This document shows, one piece after another, positions 17,521 through 25,798 of a stretch of 38,478 nt of DNA. Source of the DNA: Bradyrhizobium sp. (lineage in GTDB: Bacteria; Pseudomonadota; Alphaproteobacteria; Rhizobiales; Xanthobacteraceae). Numbering within the stretch: position 1 is the first letter of the stretch; each line of letters starts with the position of its first letter. Under the pieces are notes generated by a model. That model searched no databases. It was given only the letters and a program-made list of their open reading frames with translations, and was not told the DNA's origin. The position numbers and the translations under genes are program-made. The stretch lies in NCBI RefSeq assembly GCF_027451485.1, contig NZ_DAIDJE010000180.1, forward strand, positions 1-38,478, in the 5' to 3' direction.

Positions 17521-19182
17521 TCAGCGCCCGAACCTGCTCTTCAGCATTTCCTTGAGAATCTGGCGGCGGATGCCTTTGTTGGTAAGCGTTGGCGGGTGCC
17601 ACCACCAGCCGTCTCGCTTCATCTTCTCTGCAGCCGCAATGAAGCGCTGCTCCACCTCGGCAAAATCGGCGTCGCTGAAGTTCAGGCTGAAGATGAATCG
17701 ACCGCTACCGACCCAGCTCAGCGCGAGACCCTCGGCGCGCAGGTAAAACTGGAACATCCAGTTGTAGCGGGACGGCTCGGTATATTGCACCGTCCACACC
17801 GAAGACAGGTTGGCGACGCGCACGGGCAGGTCTTCCGCCTTGCACCGCGCATTCAGCGCGGCGGCGCGGCCGTTCCACGTCGTATCCAATCCGTCATAGA
17901 TGCTTCGGAAGTTCGGGCTTGCGAGTCGCGACAGGAACTCGTCCATCGCCGTCATGACGTACGGATGCGAGTTAAAGGTGCCGCGGGCGAAGCAAATGTC
18001 GGCGGGATGATCGTCGCGGAAGCGGCGCATCAGCTCCTTCTTGCCGCAGACGACCCCAATGGGCAGACCGCCGGCCAGACTCTTGCCGTAGGTCACCATG
18101 TCGGCGCGTACGCCAAAATATTCCTGCGCGCCGCCCGCGGCGATGCGAAAGCCGAGAAACACCTCGTCGAAGATCAAAACGATGCCGGCCTCGCTGCAGA
18201 CCTTGCGCAGCTCTTTCAGCCAGGCGGTATAGGCTTGCCGGTCGAAATGCGCAGTTCGCGAGGAATCGACCAGCGCAGAGTCGCCGGGCGCGTTCGCATT
18301 CGGATGCAGCGCTTGCAGCGGGTTGACGAGCACGCAGGCGATGTCACGGCGCGTTCTCAAAACATGCAGCGTCCTCTCCGACATCTCGGCCAGCGTATAG
18401 GTCTCGTGCGGCGAAACCGGGTTGCCCACGCCGGGCTGCACGTCGCCCCACCAGCCGTGATAGGCGCCGGTGAAGCGAACCAGATGCGTGCGACTGGTGT
18501 GATAGCGCGCAAGCCGCACCGCCTGCATCACGGCTTCGGTACCGGACATGTGGAAGGAGACCTCGTCGAGCCCGGAGATTTCGCAGATGCGCCTGACGTT
18601 CTCGGCGACCACAGGATGATAGCTGCCGAGCACGGGGCCGAGCGCATGGGCGCGCTTCTGGCCTTCGGCGATGCACTCCTTGTAGAAGTCGTTGCCGAAG
18701 ACGTTGACGCCGTACGAGCCGGTGAGGTCGTAAAACACGTTGCCGTCGACGTCCGTGACGGTGACGCCGGACGACTTTTCCATGAACGCCGAAGTGCCGA
18801 GGTTTTGCTGCACGAGGCGGGAGAACTGGAACGGTACGCGATAGGCGCGCGTGAACTGCAGGTCGGAGATCTGGCTCGCCGCCTCCGCCGTCAGCTGGCG
18901 TCCCTTGGCGTAGCGCTCGGCATAAAGTTTCGCCAGCGCGAAGAAGGCGCTCTTGCGCCGGTTGGCGATCTCGTCCGGCGCGCCGTCCGCGGCAAAATAC
19001 CGGTCGCCGGAAAATTCGTAGAACGGAAGAAGCCGCGCCACGCGCCGCGACATCTTGGAGTGTCCGGTCAGGGAGCGGTGCTTGGCGCGCGACAATTCGA
19101 GCCGCGCCTTGATTTTGGGGAACGCGGCTGCGCCGGCCACCACTGCTGCGGACAGCGAGAGAATCGGGAGAGACGAATCCAT
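17521..19182 (-). CDS. Membrane-anchored class III PLP-dependent aminotransferase
   Basis: A 553-residue protein whose residues about 125-540 are a class III aminotransferase/glutamate-semialdehyde aminomutase-like domain. HMSGTEAVMQAVRLAR binds phosphate, TGAYHGWWGD stacks on the cofactor, IVLIFDEVFLGFR carries the cofactor aspartate (Asp339), and TYGKSLAGGLPIG carries the Schiff-base lysine (Lys367). The extra 125 residues at the N terminus start with a hydrophobic segment (about 5-21) and the basic stretch KIKARLELSRAKHR, so the enzyme is probably tethered to the membrane. HemL itself is about 430 residues, so this is not the tetrapyrrole enzyme. No clear ribosome binding site precedes 19182; alternatives are ATG at 19218 or 19053. 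Its start faces and overlaps that of the decarboxylase gene. Substrate unknown; the setting suggests an amine linked to lipid. Confidence 0.82.
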   Translation of the reverse strand: MDSSLPILSLSAAVVAGAAAFPKIKARLELSRAKHRSLTGHSKMSRRVARLLPFYEFSGDRYFAADGAPDEIANRRKSAFFALAKLYAERYAKGRQLTAEAASQISDLQFTRAYRVPFQFSRLVQQNLGTSAFMEKSSGVTVTDVDGNVFYDLTGSYGVNVFGNDFYKECIAEGQKRAHALGPVLGSYHPVVAENVRRICEISGLDEVSFHMSGTEAVMQAVRLARYHTSRTHLVRFTGAYHGWWGDVQPGVGNPVSPHETYTLAEMSERTLHVLRTRRDIACVLVNPLQALHPNANAPGDSALVDSSRTAHFDRQAYTAWLKELRKVCSEAGIVLIFDEVFLGFRIAAGGAQEYFGVRADMVTYGKSLAGGLPIGVVCGKKELMRRFRDDHPADICFARGTFNSHPYVMTAMDEFLSRLASPNFRSIYDGLDTTWNGRAAALNARCKAEDLPVRVANLSSVWTVQYTEPSRYNWMFQFYLRAEGLALSWVGSGRFIFSLNFSDADFAEVEQRFIAAAEKMKRDGWWWHPPTLTNKGIRRQILKEMLKSRFGR

Positions 19183-20083
19183 GCCAGAAGCGCTAGCCGG
19201 TCGATCTAACAGATTCATGACAGTCAAAGGCCTGGTCACGGCGCTGACGGAGCAGGAGGATCTCAATTTCCTTCTGACCAACCGGATTCCGCGCGCCGCC
19301 GCCACCCGATTCATGGGCTGGTTCAGCAAAATCGAGAGCCCGTCACTTTGCGCCGCCTCGATCGCGCTCTGGCGGCTGTTTTCCGACCTCGATCTGTCTG
19401 AGTCCAAAAAGACCGCGTTCAAAAGCCTGCACGATTGCTTCACGCGCGAGCTCAAGGAAGGCGTGCGCCCGTTCGATCCCGATCCGCACGTCGTCGCAAG
19501 CCCGAGCGATGCCATCGTCGGCGCGCACGGCGCGATCGAAAACACGGAGCTGTTCCAGATCAAGGGTGCGAATTATTCGCTGCTTGATTTGCTGGCGGAT
19601 GACCGCCTGGTCGAGACTCACCGCAACGGCCGCTTCGTCACCCTGCGGCTGACCTCAAGCATGTATCACCGCTTCCATGCCCCGGCCGATTTCCGCATTG
19701 AGCGCGTCACTTTCATCAGCGGCGACACCTGGAACGTCAATCCAATCGCGCTCAAGCGCGTCGAAAAGCTGTTCTGCAAGAACGAGCGCGCGGTGATCGA
19801 GGCGCATCTTGCTTCCGGCGAGGCGCTGACGCTGGTGCCGGTCGCCGCCATCCTGGTGGCAAGTCTGAGACTTCACTGCATCGACCGCACGCTGAACGCG
19901 CAAACGCGCGGGGCCACTGTCTATCCCTGCGATGCGCAAGTCCACAAAGGCGACGAGCTCGGCTGGTTTGAACACGGCTCGACCATCATCGTGCTGACGC
20001 CGGATCGTTTCGAATTTTGTCCAAACATACGTGAGGGCGCGCGCATCCTGGCCGGCCAGCCGCTTCTGCGAAGGGGGGGATGA
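19181..20083 (+). CDS. Phosphatidylserine decarboxylase-related protein
   Basis: A 300-residue member of the Psd family (decarboxylation of phosphatidylserine to phosphatidylethanolamine using a pyruvoyl group made by self-cleavage). The triad residues are visible: Asp110 in VASPSDAIVG, His163/His166 in MYHRFHAPADFRIE, and Ser267 in FEHGSTIIVLT. The last replaces the usual LGST with HGST; cleavage would fall between Gly266 and Ser267. KGANYSLLDLL is the usual middle segment. It lacks an evident N-terminal membrane helix. The ATG at 19181 has GGGAG ten bases upstream; ATG 19217 is an alternative without one. Its start overlaps the divergent PLP-enzyme start. It could be a housekeeping Psd, but sequence drift and context suggest a second, specialised copy; a true psd-pssA locus is not in this window. 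Confidence 0.85.
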   Translation: MPEALAGRSNRFMTVKGLVTALTEQEDLNFLLTNRIPRAAATRFMGWFSKIESPSLCAASIALWRLFSDLDLSESKKTAFKSLHDCFTRELKEGVRPFDPDPHVVASPSDAIVGAHGAIENTELFQIKGANYSLLDLLADDRLVETHRNGRFVTLRLTSSMYHRFHAPADFRIERVTFISGDTWNVNPIALKRVEKLFCKNERAVIEAHLASGEALTLVPVAAILVASLRLHCIDRTLNAQTRGATVYPCDAQVHKGDELGWFEHGSTIIVLTPDRFEFCPNIREGARILAGQPLLRRGG

Positions 20084-20101
20084 TTCAAGCAACTTGCTCT
20101 T

Positions 20102-20146
20102 CCTCGTTCTGAGGCATCGGCCGTAGCGACACCTCTCGAAGGACGG
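20102..20146. repeat. Degenerate REP-type palindrome
   Basis: CCTCGTTCTGAGGCATC at the left and GACACCTCTCGAAGGACGG at the right look like a decayed copy of the element at 12418-12462. It lies between the convergent decarboxylase and FecR-domain genes. Confidence 0.4.
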
Positions 20147-20159
20147 CGTCAGGAAAAAG

Positions 20160-21344
20160 TTAGCGTCGCCGCTCCTTCGGCGGCTTCCGTGGCGGCTGGG
20201 GACGGCGCGGCACGGCCCCCTGACGCAGGGCCGGAGCCTTGGGCCGTTGCAGGCCAGGTTGCTGTGGCCGCCCCTGTTCGGTCGCGCGGTTGGGCTGACC
20301 CGACCGGCCTTGTTGACCGCTGCGGTTGGGGACACCGGGTTCGCGGCTGCCGCGCTGTTGCAGGTTGTTCTGCCGTTGCTCGCCGGGCCGATTTGGCGCA
20401 TTGCGCAGGTTGTTGTTTCGGTTCGGATTGGCTCGCCGCAGCGCGCGTTGTTCATTGACGATCCGGCGGCCGACGTTCTGCGCCGCGTGCACCTGGCGCA
20501 CGATGCCCTGATCACGCGCCGCCTGTCGGGGCGAAATCGTCAGCGGCGTCGCGCTGATGCGCCCGCCGGCGCCGGCACGCAGGGTGAAGCCGCTCGCGCC
20601 CTGCGTGAGTGTGCCAAGCCGCACGCCGTTGCGATCGGCTACCTCGATGGTGCCAACATGGCCGTCCGGATCGGGATAGAGCTTGATATTGTGGGCGCCA
20701 TTGCCGGCGCCATTGACCTCGACGAGACCGGTGGTCCCGCGAATGCCCAACGTTGCGGTCGGCGTCGCAATCTTCATGTTGCCGGTCCGGGCGACGGCGG
20801 AGGCAACAAAGGCAACGGTACCCTTGGTGATGTCGAACAGCGCCGAATTCCGCGGCCCGCCGTCCTGATAGACGAAATCATCGACCTTGATCGAGGCGTT
20901 GGCGGTGAGGTTGAAGGTCGTTGCGTCGTTGAATGTCACACCGAGCGCGGAATCAGCAAACGTCACCAAGACGTCGTTGAGATAGATATCGTCCTTCAGC
21001 TTGAGCGGAAGCGTGTTCTGGTTGCGAATGACGCTCGCCGTGCCGGTGAGCGTCGCGACATTGCCGATCGGCTCGTCCGATGCCGCGCCGGGGGCGGATG
21101 CAGCGGCCGGGGCAGGCGAGGGCGCAGGTGGAGGTGCCGCGGAAGGCTGCGACTGCGCCAAACGGGCATCGGCGCGGATCGTCGTCGTCAACGGTAAAAA
21201 AATGTCGACGTCCGTGGTATCCGGCGCGGGATAGGCCATCGCCGGGCCGGCCAGCAGGAGACTTGCCAGCAACGCGAGCACTCTTGACGACTTTTGCGCC
21301 GCGCTGAGCCCGCGATCCCGCGACGGCGTCGATGAAAGATGCAT
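20160..21344 (-). CDS. Secreted FecR-domain protein with low-complexity tail
   Basis: A 394-residue exported protein. The signal peptide lies around residues 18-37 (RVLALLASLLLAGPAMA). A Pro/Ala-rich linker (about 66-88) is followed by a FecR-like beta domain (about 92-230). It contains GNVATLTGTASVIRNQN, LKLKDDIYLNDVLVTFADSALGVTF and TPTATLGIRGTTGLVEVNG. The last 110 residues are a strongly basic, disordered tail rich in Arg, Pro, Gln and Asn (NPNRNNN, RRPQPPRKPPKERRR). No FecI sigma factor or TonB receptor is adjacent, so this is not a classical iron-citrate regulator. Stand-alone FecR-domain proteins of this type are envelope proteins of unknown role. Codon composition fits its neighbours. 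Confidence 0.85.
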   Translation of the reverse strand: MHLSSTPSRDRGLSAAQKSSRVLALLASLLLAGPAMAYPAPDTTDVDIFLPLTTTIRADARLAQSQPSAAPPPAPSPAPAAASAPGAASDEPIGNVATLTGTASVIRNQNTLPLKLKDDIYLNDVLVTFADSALGVTFNDATTFNLTANASIKVDDFVYQDGGPRNSALFDITKGTVAFVASAVARTGNMKIATPTATLGIRGTTGLVEVNGAGNGAHNIKLYPDPDGHVGTIEVADRNGVRLGTLTQGASGFTLRAGAGGRISATPLTISPRQAARDQGIVRQVHAAQNVGRRIVNEQRALRRANPNRNNNLRNAPNRPGEQRQNNLQQRGSREPGVPNRSGQQGRSGQPNRATEQGRPQQPGLQRPKAPALRQGAVPRRPQPPRKPPKERRR

Positions 21345-21531
21345 GAATGGAGAATCCGCCTGCCCAAGGACACACTTTGCCGATCGAGTTCTCGCCCGGC
21401 AAGAATGAGCTTCGCCGATTGAGGCTGGAATCGGCTGAACGCGGCATGAACGTCGGTGCCGGGAATCCCCTGGTCCTAGGCAGTTCGCTACGGGCGATCA
21501 TGCGATCGCGGTCGTGAAGGCAGAGCGAAGG

Positions 21532-21562
21532 AAAAGCCGGCGGTTTTGCGCCGCCGGCTTTT
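21532..21562 (-). terminator. Strong bidirectional terminator
   Basis: AAAAGCCGGCGG, a 7-base loop TTTTGCG, and CCGCCGGCTTTT form a perfect 12-bp stem with A- and T-runs at the ends. It ends the 30-codon membrane-peptide transcript on the minus strand and shields the FecR-domain gene. Confidence 0.92.
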
Positions 21563-21589
21563 CAAACCATTCGATGTTAACAAGGTTGG

Positions 21590-21682
21590 CTAGAAGATGC
21601 CCAGCACGATCGCGCCGACGAAGGCAAAGGCGAGATATGCGGTCACCACGCTTAGCTGACTGACGAAAGGACGAAGGGCCAT
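21590..21682 (-). CDS. Thirty-residue membrane peptide
   Basis: A 30-codon frame starting MALRPFVSQLS, with a single hydrophobic helix VVTAYLAFAFVGAIVLGIF at the C terminus. The start has GGAG six bases upstream, a strong terminator begins 28 bases after the stop, and a consensus stress promoter lies 65 bases before the ATG. All transcription signals are therefore in place for a gene this small. It is a predicted inner-membrane single-pass peptide with a basic N terminus. Its function is unknown; peptides of this size often regulate a larger membrane protein. Confidence 0.75.
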   Translation of the reverse strand: MALRPFVSQLSVVTAYLAFAFVGAIVLGIF

Positions 21683-21746
21683 TTGATGCTCCAAGACGCT
21701 GATGCTCCAGAGGTCGCTTCGAAGTCACGTAAGCTCAACCGCCGTA

Positions 21747-21771
21747 AACGTGGAAGCTAGCGATCCGTTCC
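21747..21771 (-). promoter_or_regulatory. EcfG-type general-stress promoter
   Basis: On the minus strand GGAAC (21767-21771), exactly 16 bases, and CGTT (21747-21750) match the full consensus GGAAC-N16-CGTT. It drives the 30-residue membrane peptide; the expected transcript start is near 21740. Confidence 0.75.
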
Positions 21772-21901
21772 ATGACAAAAAAGTCAGAGTTGCTGTCCGT
21801 GCACCGCACTGCCGCCGCGCAGCACCGCCGGTAACGTGGTTAAAGAGTCGTGAAATCAAGACGTTGATGAGTCCTTAAATAAATTCGTTGAAGTTCTCCG
21901 C

Positions 21902-23182
21902 ATGGCGCGCGGAGTTAGTTGGTATCTCGTCGGCTCCTTCGTCCTTGTATCGTTGGCAGGTTGCGGCCGCGGATTTTTTTTCGAGGAACGCGAGCCGTGG
22001 CGGGGCGAGGCCGAAGTTGCATGCCTGAAATCCGGCGCGGTCAAGGAAGGACCGGACATCGTCCGGATCAGTCCGATTTCGGGCCCCGGCGCGTGCGGCG
22101 CAGATTTCCCGCTGAAGGTTTCCGCAATTGGCGAAGGCACCTCGACATTCGGCTTTGCTGACGAGGACCTCCGCCCGCCGGCCATGATCGGCAACCAGCC
22201 GCGCTGGCCCGCCGGGCAACCACCTTCGCCGCCGTCGTCTTATTATCAGCAGCAGCAATACGGCGCGCCAAACTCCGCCGGAGCGGGCTATGGCGCGGGC
22301 GGTTACGGAACGCCGTCGGGGCCGGTTTCCCTGCGTGCGCCCGGCGTGGCAGCGGAGCAGAACGAAATCCGCCTGCCGAGCGAAGCGCCGCCGGGCTGGC
22401 AGGTTGGGCCATCATCGCCTTACGCGCCGCCGGCCGCTTACCCGCGTGACAACCCGGCCTATCCGCATGAGAATTATGCGGCGCCCTCGCAAGTTCCCGC
22501 GTCTCCGCAGCCTTCCTATTCTTCTTATCCGCGGTACCAGCAGCCCGCTTATCAGCCGCCCCCGCGGCTGGGTCCGGGACCGATGCAGCCCGCTGTCGCT
22601 GGCCCCGTCGAGGTCAAGCCGGCCGCGACACTCGCATGTCCGATCGTCTCGGTGCTGGATCACTGGTTCGCCGACACGGTGCAGCCGGCGGCGCAACGCT
22701 GGTTCGGGCAGCGCGTTGTCGAGATCAAGCAGATCTCCGCCTATTCCTGCCGCGGCATGAACGGCAATCCCAACGCTCACATTTCCGAACACGCCTTCGG
22801 CAACGCGCTCGACATCGCCGCCTTTACCTTCGCCGACGGACGCCGCGTCACGGTGAAAGACGGCTGGCACGGGCTGCCGGAAGAGCAGGGTTTTCTGCGC
22901 GATGTCGAAGCCGGCGCATGCCAGCAATTCACCACCGTCCTTGCGCCCGGCTCCAACGCCTATCACTACGATCATATCCACGTGGACCTGATGCGCCGGG
23001 CCTCGCGGCGTCTGATCTGCGAGCCGGCCGCGGTTTCCGGCGAGGAAGTCGCCGCGCGCGCCATGCGTCGCAACCCCTATGCCGCGCGTGAGCCGCCAGT
23101 CACGGGATCGCTCGGCAGGACGGCCTCCTCGCGCAAGCACCGCGCGAAGGTCGACGAGGAAGATGAGTTCGAAGACGAATAG
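21902..23182 (+). CDS. Extensin-like C-terminal domain lipoprotein
   Basis: A 426-residue predicted lipoprotein. The lipobox LAGC sits at residues about 18-21 after a hydrophobic stretch. Residues about 95-245 form a disordered linker rich in Pro, Tyr, Gln and Ala (YYQQQQYGAP, SPQPSYSSYPRYQQPAYQPPPR). The conserved extensin-like domain covers about 245-375 and has ISAYSCRGMN, AHISEHAFGNALDIAAF and NAYHYDHIHVDLM. The His/Asp pattern resembles zinc-dependent M15-type peptidoglycan peptidases, so cell-wall binding or cleavage is possible. An acidic tail (VDEEDEFEDE) ends the protein. The ribosome binding site before 21902 is weak. The gene is alone; it could act in the envelope with the transglycosylase upstream, but there is no linkage. 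Confidence 0.88.
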   Translation: MARGVSWYLVGSFVLVSLAGCGRGFFFEEREPWRGEAEVACLKSGAVKEGPDIVRISPISGPGACGADFPLKVSAIGEGTSTFGFADEDLRPPAMIGNQPRWPAGQPPSPPSSYYQQQQYGAPNSAGAGYGAGGYGTPSGPVSLRAPGVAAEQNEIRLPSEAPPGWQVGPSSPYAPPAAYPRDNPAYPHENYAAPSQVPASPQPSYSSYPRYQQPAYQPPPRLGPGPMQPAVAGPVEVKPAATLACPIVSVLDHWFADTVQPAAQRWFGQRVVEIKQISAYSCRGMNGNPNAHISEHAFGNALDIAAFTFADGRRVTVKDGWHGLPEEQGFLRDVEAGACQQFTTVLAPGSNAYHYDHIHVDLMRRASRRLICEPAAVSGEEVAARAMRRNPYAAREPPVTGSLGRTASSRKHRAKVDEEDEFEDE

Positions 23183-23397
23183 GAGGCGCCGTCTTGTCGG
23201 CGAGGCGACCTGCCCGCCGAAATGCCACGGGGAGGGCGAAAGCTGTCCGGTGGGCCGGACGGATCTCCGCGCCTCAGGCCGGTCACAGCTCAGTCCCGGC
23301 TTCGCCCATCTACCGGCTTGCCAGAATCGCAGTTGGAACCAAGAGTGCGGTTTCCCGGTTGGCATTCCAGCACCTGAAGCTATCTTGCCGTGGCGTC

Positions 23398-24651
23398 ATG
23401 AATTCGAACGTAAATGTGCCGTTCAGCAATCTGCGCGCGGTGGTCATTCTGATTGTGGTCGCCTTTCATTCGGCGTTGCCCTACCTCGCATCGCAACCGG
23501 CGCAACCCTTTGCCTTTGACGCCGCACCCTATCGCTGGATTGCCTTTCCGATCATCGATCAGCAGCGCTGGTTCGGCTTCGATCTGTTCTGCGCCTGGCA
23601 GGACATCAGCCTGATGCCGCTGATGTTTTTTCTTGCCGGCCTGTTTGCGCCGGCAAGCCTTGGGCGCAAAGGCGCCATTCGCTATCTCGCCGACCGATGG
23701 TGGCGAATCGGCCTTCCCTTCGTTCTGGCGGTCGCGATCCTGAGCCCGCTTGCCTATTATGCCTCGTATCGCCTCACCGCCGTCGACCCATCGCTATCGG
23801 CCTTCTGGCAGCACTGGCGCGAGCTTCCGATGTGGCCCTCGGGCCCGCAATGGTTCTTGTGGCAGGTGTTCGTGCTGGGCGCGCTGGCATCCGCTCTTTA
23901 CGGATTCGCGCCCCACTGGGGGGAGGCCTTGAGCCGATGGGCCGGGCGGCTCAGCGAGCGGCCGCTCCTGTTCTTCGCTTGGCTCGTCGGCATGTCGGCG
24001 CTCGCCTACATTCCGCTCGCCATGATCTTTACGCCCTGGGCCTGGAGCAATGTCGGGCCGATCTCGTTTCAATATTCTCGTCCCTTGCACTACCTCGTTT
24101 ATTTCTTTGCGGGTTTTGCCATCGGCGCCTATGGGTGTGACCGCAGTCTGCTGCGCGTCGACGGGCCCGTCGCAAGGTATTGGCTCGCCTGGCTTGCGGG
24201 CGCGGTGATCTGCATGGGCGCGTGGGGCGGCCTGACATCGCTGACGCTGCCGGACTGGAACGCCAGTCCGCTGGTTGACAGGCTGGCGGCCGCGGCAGCC
24301 TTCCCTTTTGCCAGTGCGGCGGGCGTGATGGCCTATCTCGGAATGGGCCTGCGGCTGTTGCGCGCGCGCGACCGGCTGCTCGATAGCCTTTCGGCGAATG
24401 CCTATGGCATCTATCTCGTGCATTATGTCTTCGTCCTGTGGGTCGGATATGCGCTGGTCGGCGAGCCGCTGAACGCGGTTTTCAAGATGATCATCGTTTC
24501 TTCGGCGGCTTTGCTGCTAAGCTGGACGACAGTTGCGGGTGCGAGGGCGATCATCGGAATGCCATTCAGGCGAGCCGGCAAAGCTCGCGCGCGGCGGTAT
24601 TCCGCCATTCCCGTGACCGCGCGGTCGCTGACCAGATACGATGAGGGATGA
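23398..24651 (+). CDS. Membrane acyltransferase (acyltransferase_3 family)
   Basis: A 417-residue polytopic membrane protein of the family that O-acylates sugars, glucans and lipids. The N terminus has SNLRAVVILIVVAFHSALPYL, with the catalytic-type histidine in the first helix. A conserved loop DLFCAWQDISLMPLMFFLAGLF follows, then LADRWWRIGLPF, and FLWQVFVLGAL. The final part shows the usual AYGIYLVHYVFVLWVGYAL. About ten membrane helices are expected. The ATG at 23398 is chosen because the conserved region begins there; the frame stays open 68 codons upstream without homology. It ends ten bases before the ABC permease gene, so the three genes to 26526 probably form one operon. The acceptor is unknown; an exported, acylated product moved by the ABC system is a reasonable inference. 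Confidence 0.87.
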   Translation: MNSNVNVPFSNLRAVVILIVVAFHSALPYLASQPAQPFAFDAAPYRWIAFPIIDQQRWFGFDLFCAWQDISLMPLMFFLAGLFAPASLGRKGAIRYLADRWWRIGLPFVLAVAILSPLAYYASYRLTAVDPSLSAFWQHWRELPMWPSGPQWFLWQVFVLGALASALYGFAPHWGEALSRWAGRLSERPLLFFAWLVGMSALAYIPLAMIFTPWAWSNVGPISFQYSRPLHYLVYFFAGFAIGAYGCDRSLLRVDGPVARYWLAWLAGAVICMGAWGGLTSLTLPDWNASPLVDRLAAAAAFPFASAAGVMAYLGMGLRLLRARDRLLDSLSANAYGIYLVHYVFVLWVGYALVGEPLNAVFKMIIVSSAALLLSWTTVAGARAIIGMPFRRAGKARARRYSAIPVTARSLTRYDEG

Positions 24652-24661
24652 GGTCCGCTAG

Positions 24662-25798
24662 ATGTCTCTGGTCATGACGCTTGCCACGCGCAATCTCCTC
24701 CACGACCGCCTGCGCTTCGTCGCGACCCTGATCGGGATCGTATTTTCGGTGGTGCTGGTGATGATCCAGATGGGCCTTTATTTCGGCTTCGGTCACATGG
24801 TTACGACCATGATCGATCATGCCAATGCCGACCTCTGGGTGCTGCCCAAGGGCGCCAAATCTTTCGAGGATCCCTCGCTGCTCGAGGTGAAGCTGCGCGA
24901 CAAGGTCGCTTCCGTGAACGGCGTTGCCTCCGTAGTGCCTCTGGTAATCGGTTTTTCGGATTGGCGGATCGAATCCGGCGAGGTTACGCCGGTCTTCATT
25001 GTAGGCGTTGATCTCAAGGCCGATGCCTTGCGGCCCTGGAATGTGGTCGAAGGCGACGTTCGCGCGCTCTCGCAATGGGGCACGGTGGCGGTCGACCGCA
25101 CCTATTTCGGCCGGCTCGGCATCAAGAAGCTCGGCGATACCGCGGAAATTCGTGGCCATAAGGTCAAGGTCGCTGCGCTGACGGACGGCATCCGATCGTT
25201 CACAACCACGCCCTATGTCTTTGTCGATCAGAAAGAGGCGCGCTTCTACACCGGCACGTTTCCAAGCAAGGCCAGCGACCTGATCATTCGCCTCAAGCCG
25301 GATGCGGATCGCGCCAAGGTGATCCAGGATATCCGCGATCGTATCGGCGGCGACACGGAGGTGCTGACGACGAATGAATTCCGCAACCGCAGCCGCTCGT
25401 TCTGGCTGTTCGGCACCGGCGCCGGCGCGGCGCTGTTTGCCGGCGCCATTCTCGGGGTGATCGTCGGCACGGTGATCGTAGCCCAAACGCTCTATTCCTC
25501 GACCAAGGATCACCTGAGCGAGTTCGCGACGCTGCGCGCGATGGGCTCGTCGAACAACTACATCTACAGCGTCATCATCTATCAGGCGCTGCTTAACGCG
25601 GTGATCGGCTTCATCATTGCCGGTGCGATCGGATACGTGGTGGTCAGGGCGACCGAACGAAGCGCGCTTCCGATCATGATTTCGCCGTGGCTGGTCGCCG
25701 CGCTGCTCCTTCTCACGATCGTGATGTGCGTGGTTTCCGGCATCGTCGCCATCATCCGCGTCGTCCGCATCGATCCTGCCTCGGTTTTCATGCGATGA
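24662..25798 (+). CDS. ABC exporter permease, DevC/FtsX type
   Basis: A 378-residue membrane protein with one helix near the N terminus (about 18-42), a periplasmic domain of about 220 residues, and three C-terminal helices (about 258-285, 300-325, 345-370). This is the layout of MacB/DevC/LolC permeases. The segment NLLHDRLRFVATLIGIVFSVVLVMIQMGLYFGF is typical of the DevC branch, as is HANADLWVLPKGAKSFEDPSL. The C-terminal FtsX block reads EFATLRAMGSSNNYIYSVII. Its stop overlaps the ATPase start (ATGA). DevC proteins export glycolipids in cyanobacteria together with a DevB adaptor, but no adaptor gene is present in this operon. Confidence 0.9.
   Translation: MSLVMTLATRNLLHDRLRFVATLIGIVFSVVLVMIQMGLYFGFGHMVTTMIDHANADLWVLPKGAKSFEDPSLLEVKLRDKVASVNGVASVVPLVIGFSDWRIESGEVTPVFIVGVDLKADALRPWNVVEGDVRALSQWGTVAVDRTYFGRLGIKKLGDTAEIRGHKVKVAALTDGIRSFTTTPYVFVDQKEARFYTGTFPSKASDLIIRLKPDADRAKVIQDIRDRIGGDTEVLTTNEFRNRSRSFWLFGTGAGAALFAGAILGVIVGTVIVAQTLYSSTKDHLSEFATLRAMGSSNNYIYSVIIYQALLNAVIGFIIAGAIGYVVVRATERSALPIMISPWLVAALLLLTIVMCVVSGIVAIIRVVRIDPASVFMR

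Noticed and set aside
17521..19182. HemL glutamate-1-semialdehyde aminomutase
   Set aside because: It shares the fold and PLP motifs, but the protein is about 120 residues longer with a membrane-anchor-like N terminus, and no tetrapyrrole gene is near.
17410..19209. 599-codon plus-strand frame
   Set aside because: It is antisense to the PLP enzyme, whose cofactor residues are all present on the minus strand.
17521..19563. PLP enzyme extended to 680 residues
   Set aside because: The added N-terminal part is antisense to the Psd relative and contains no recognisable enzyme sequence.
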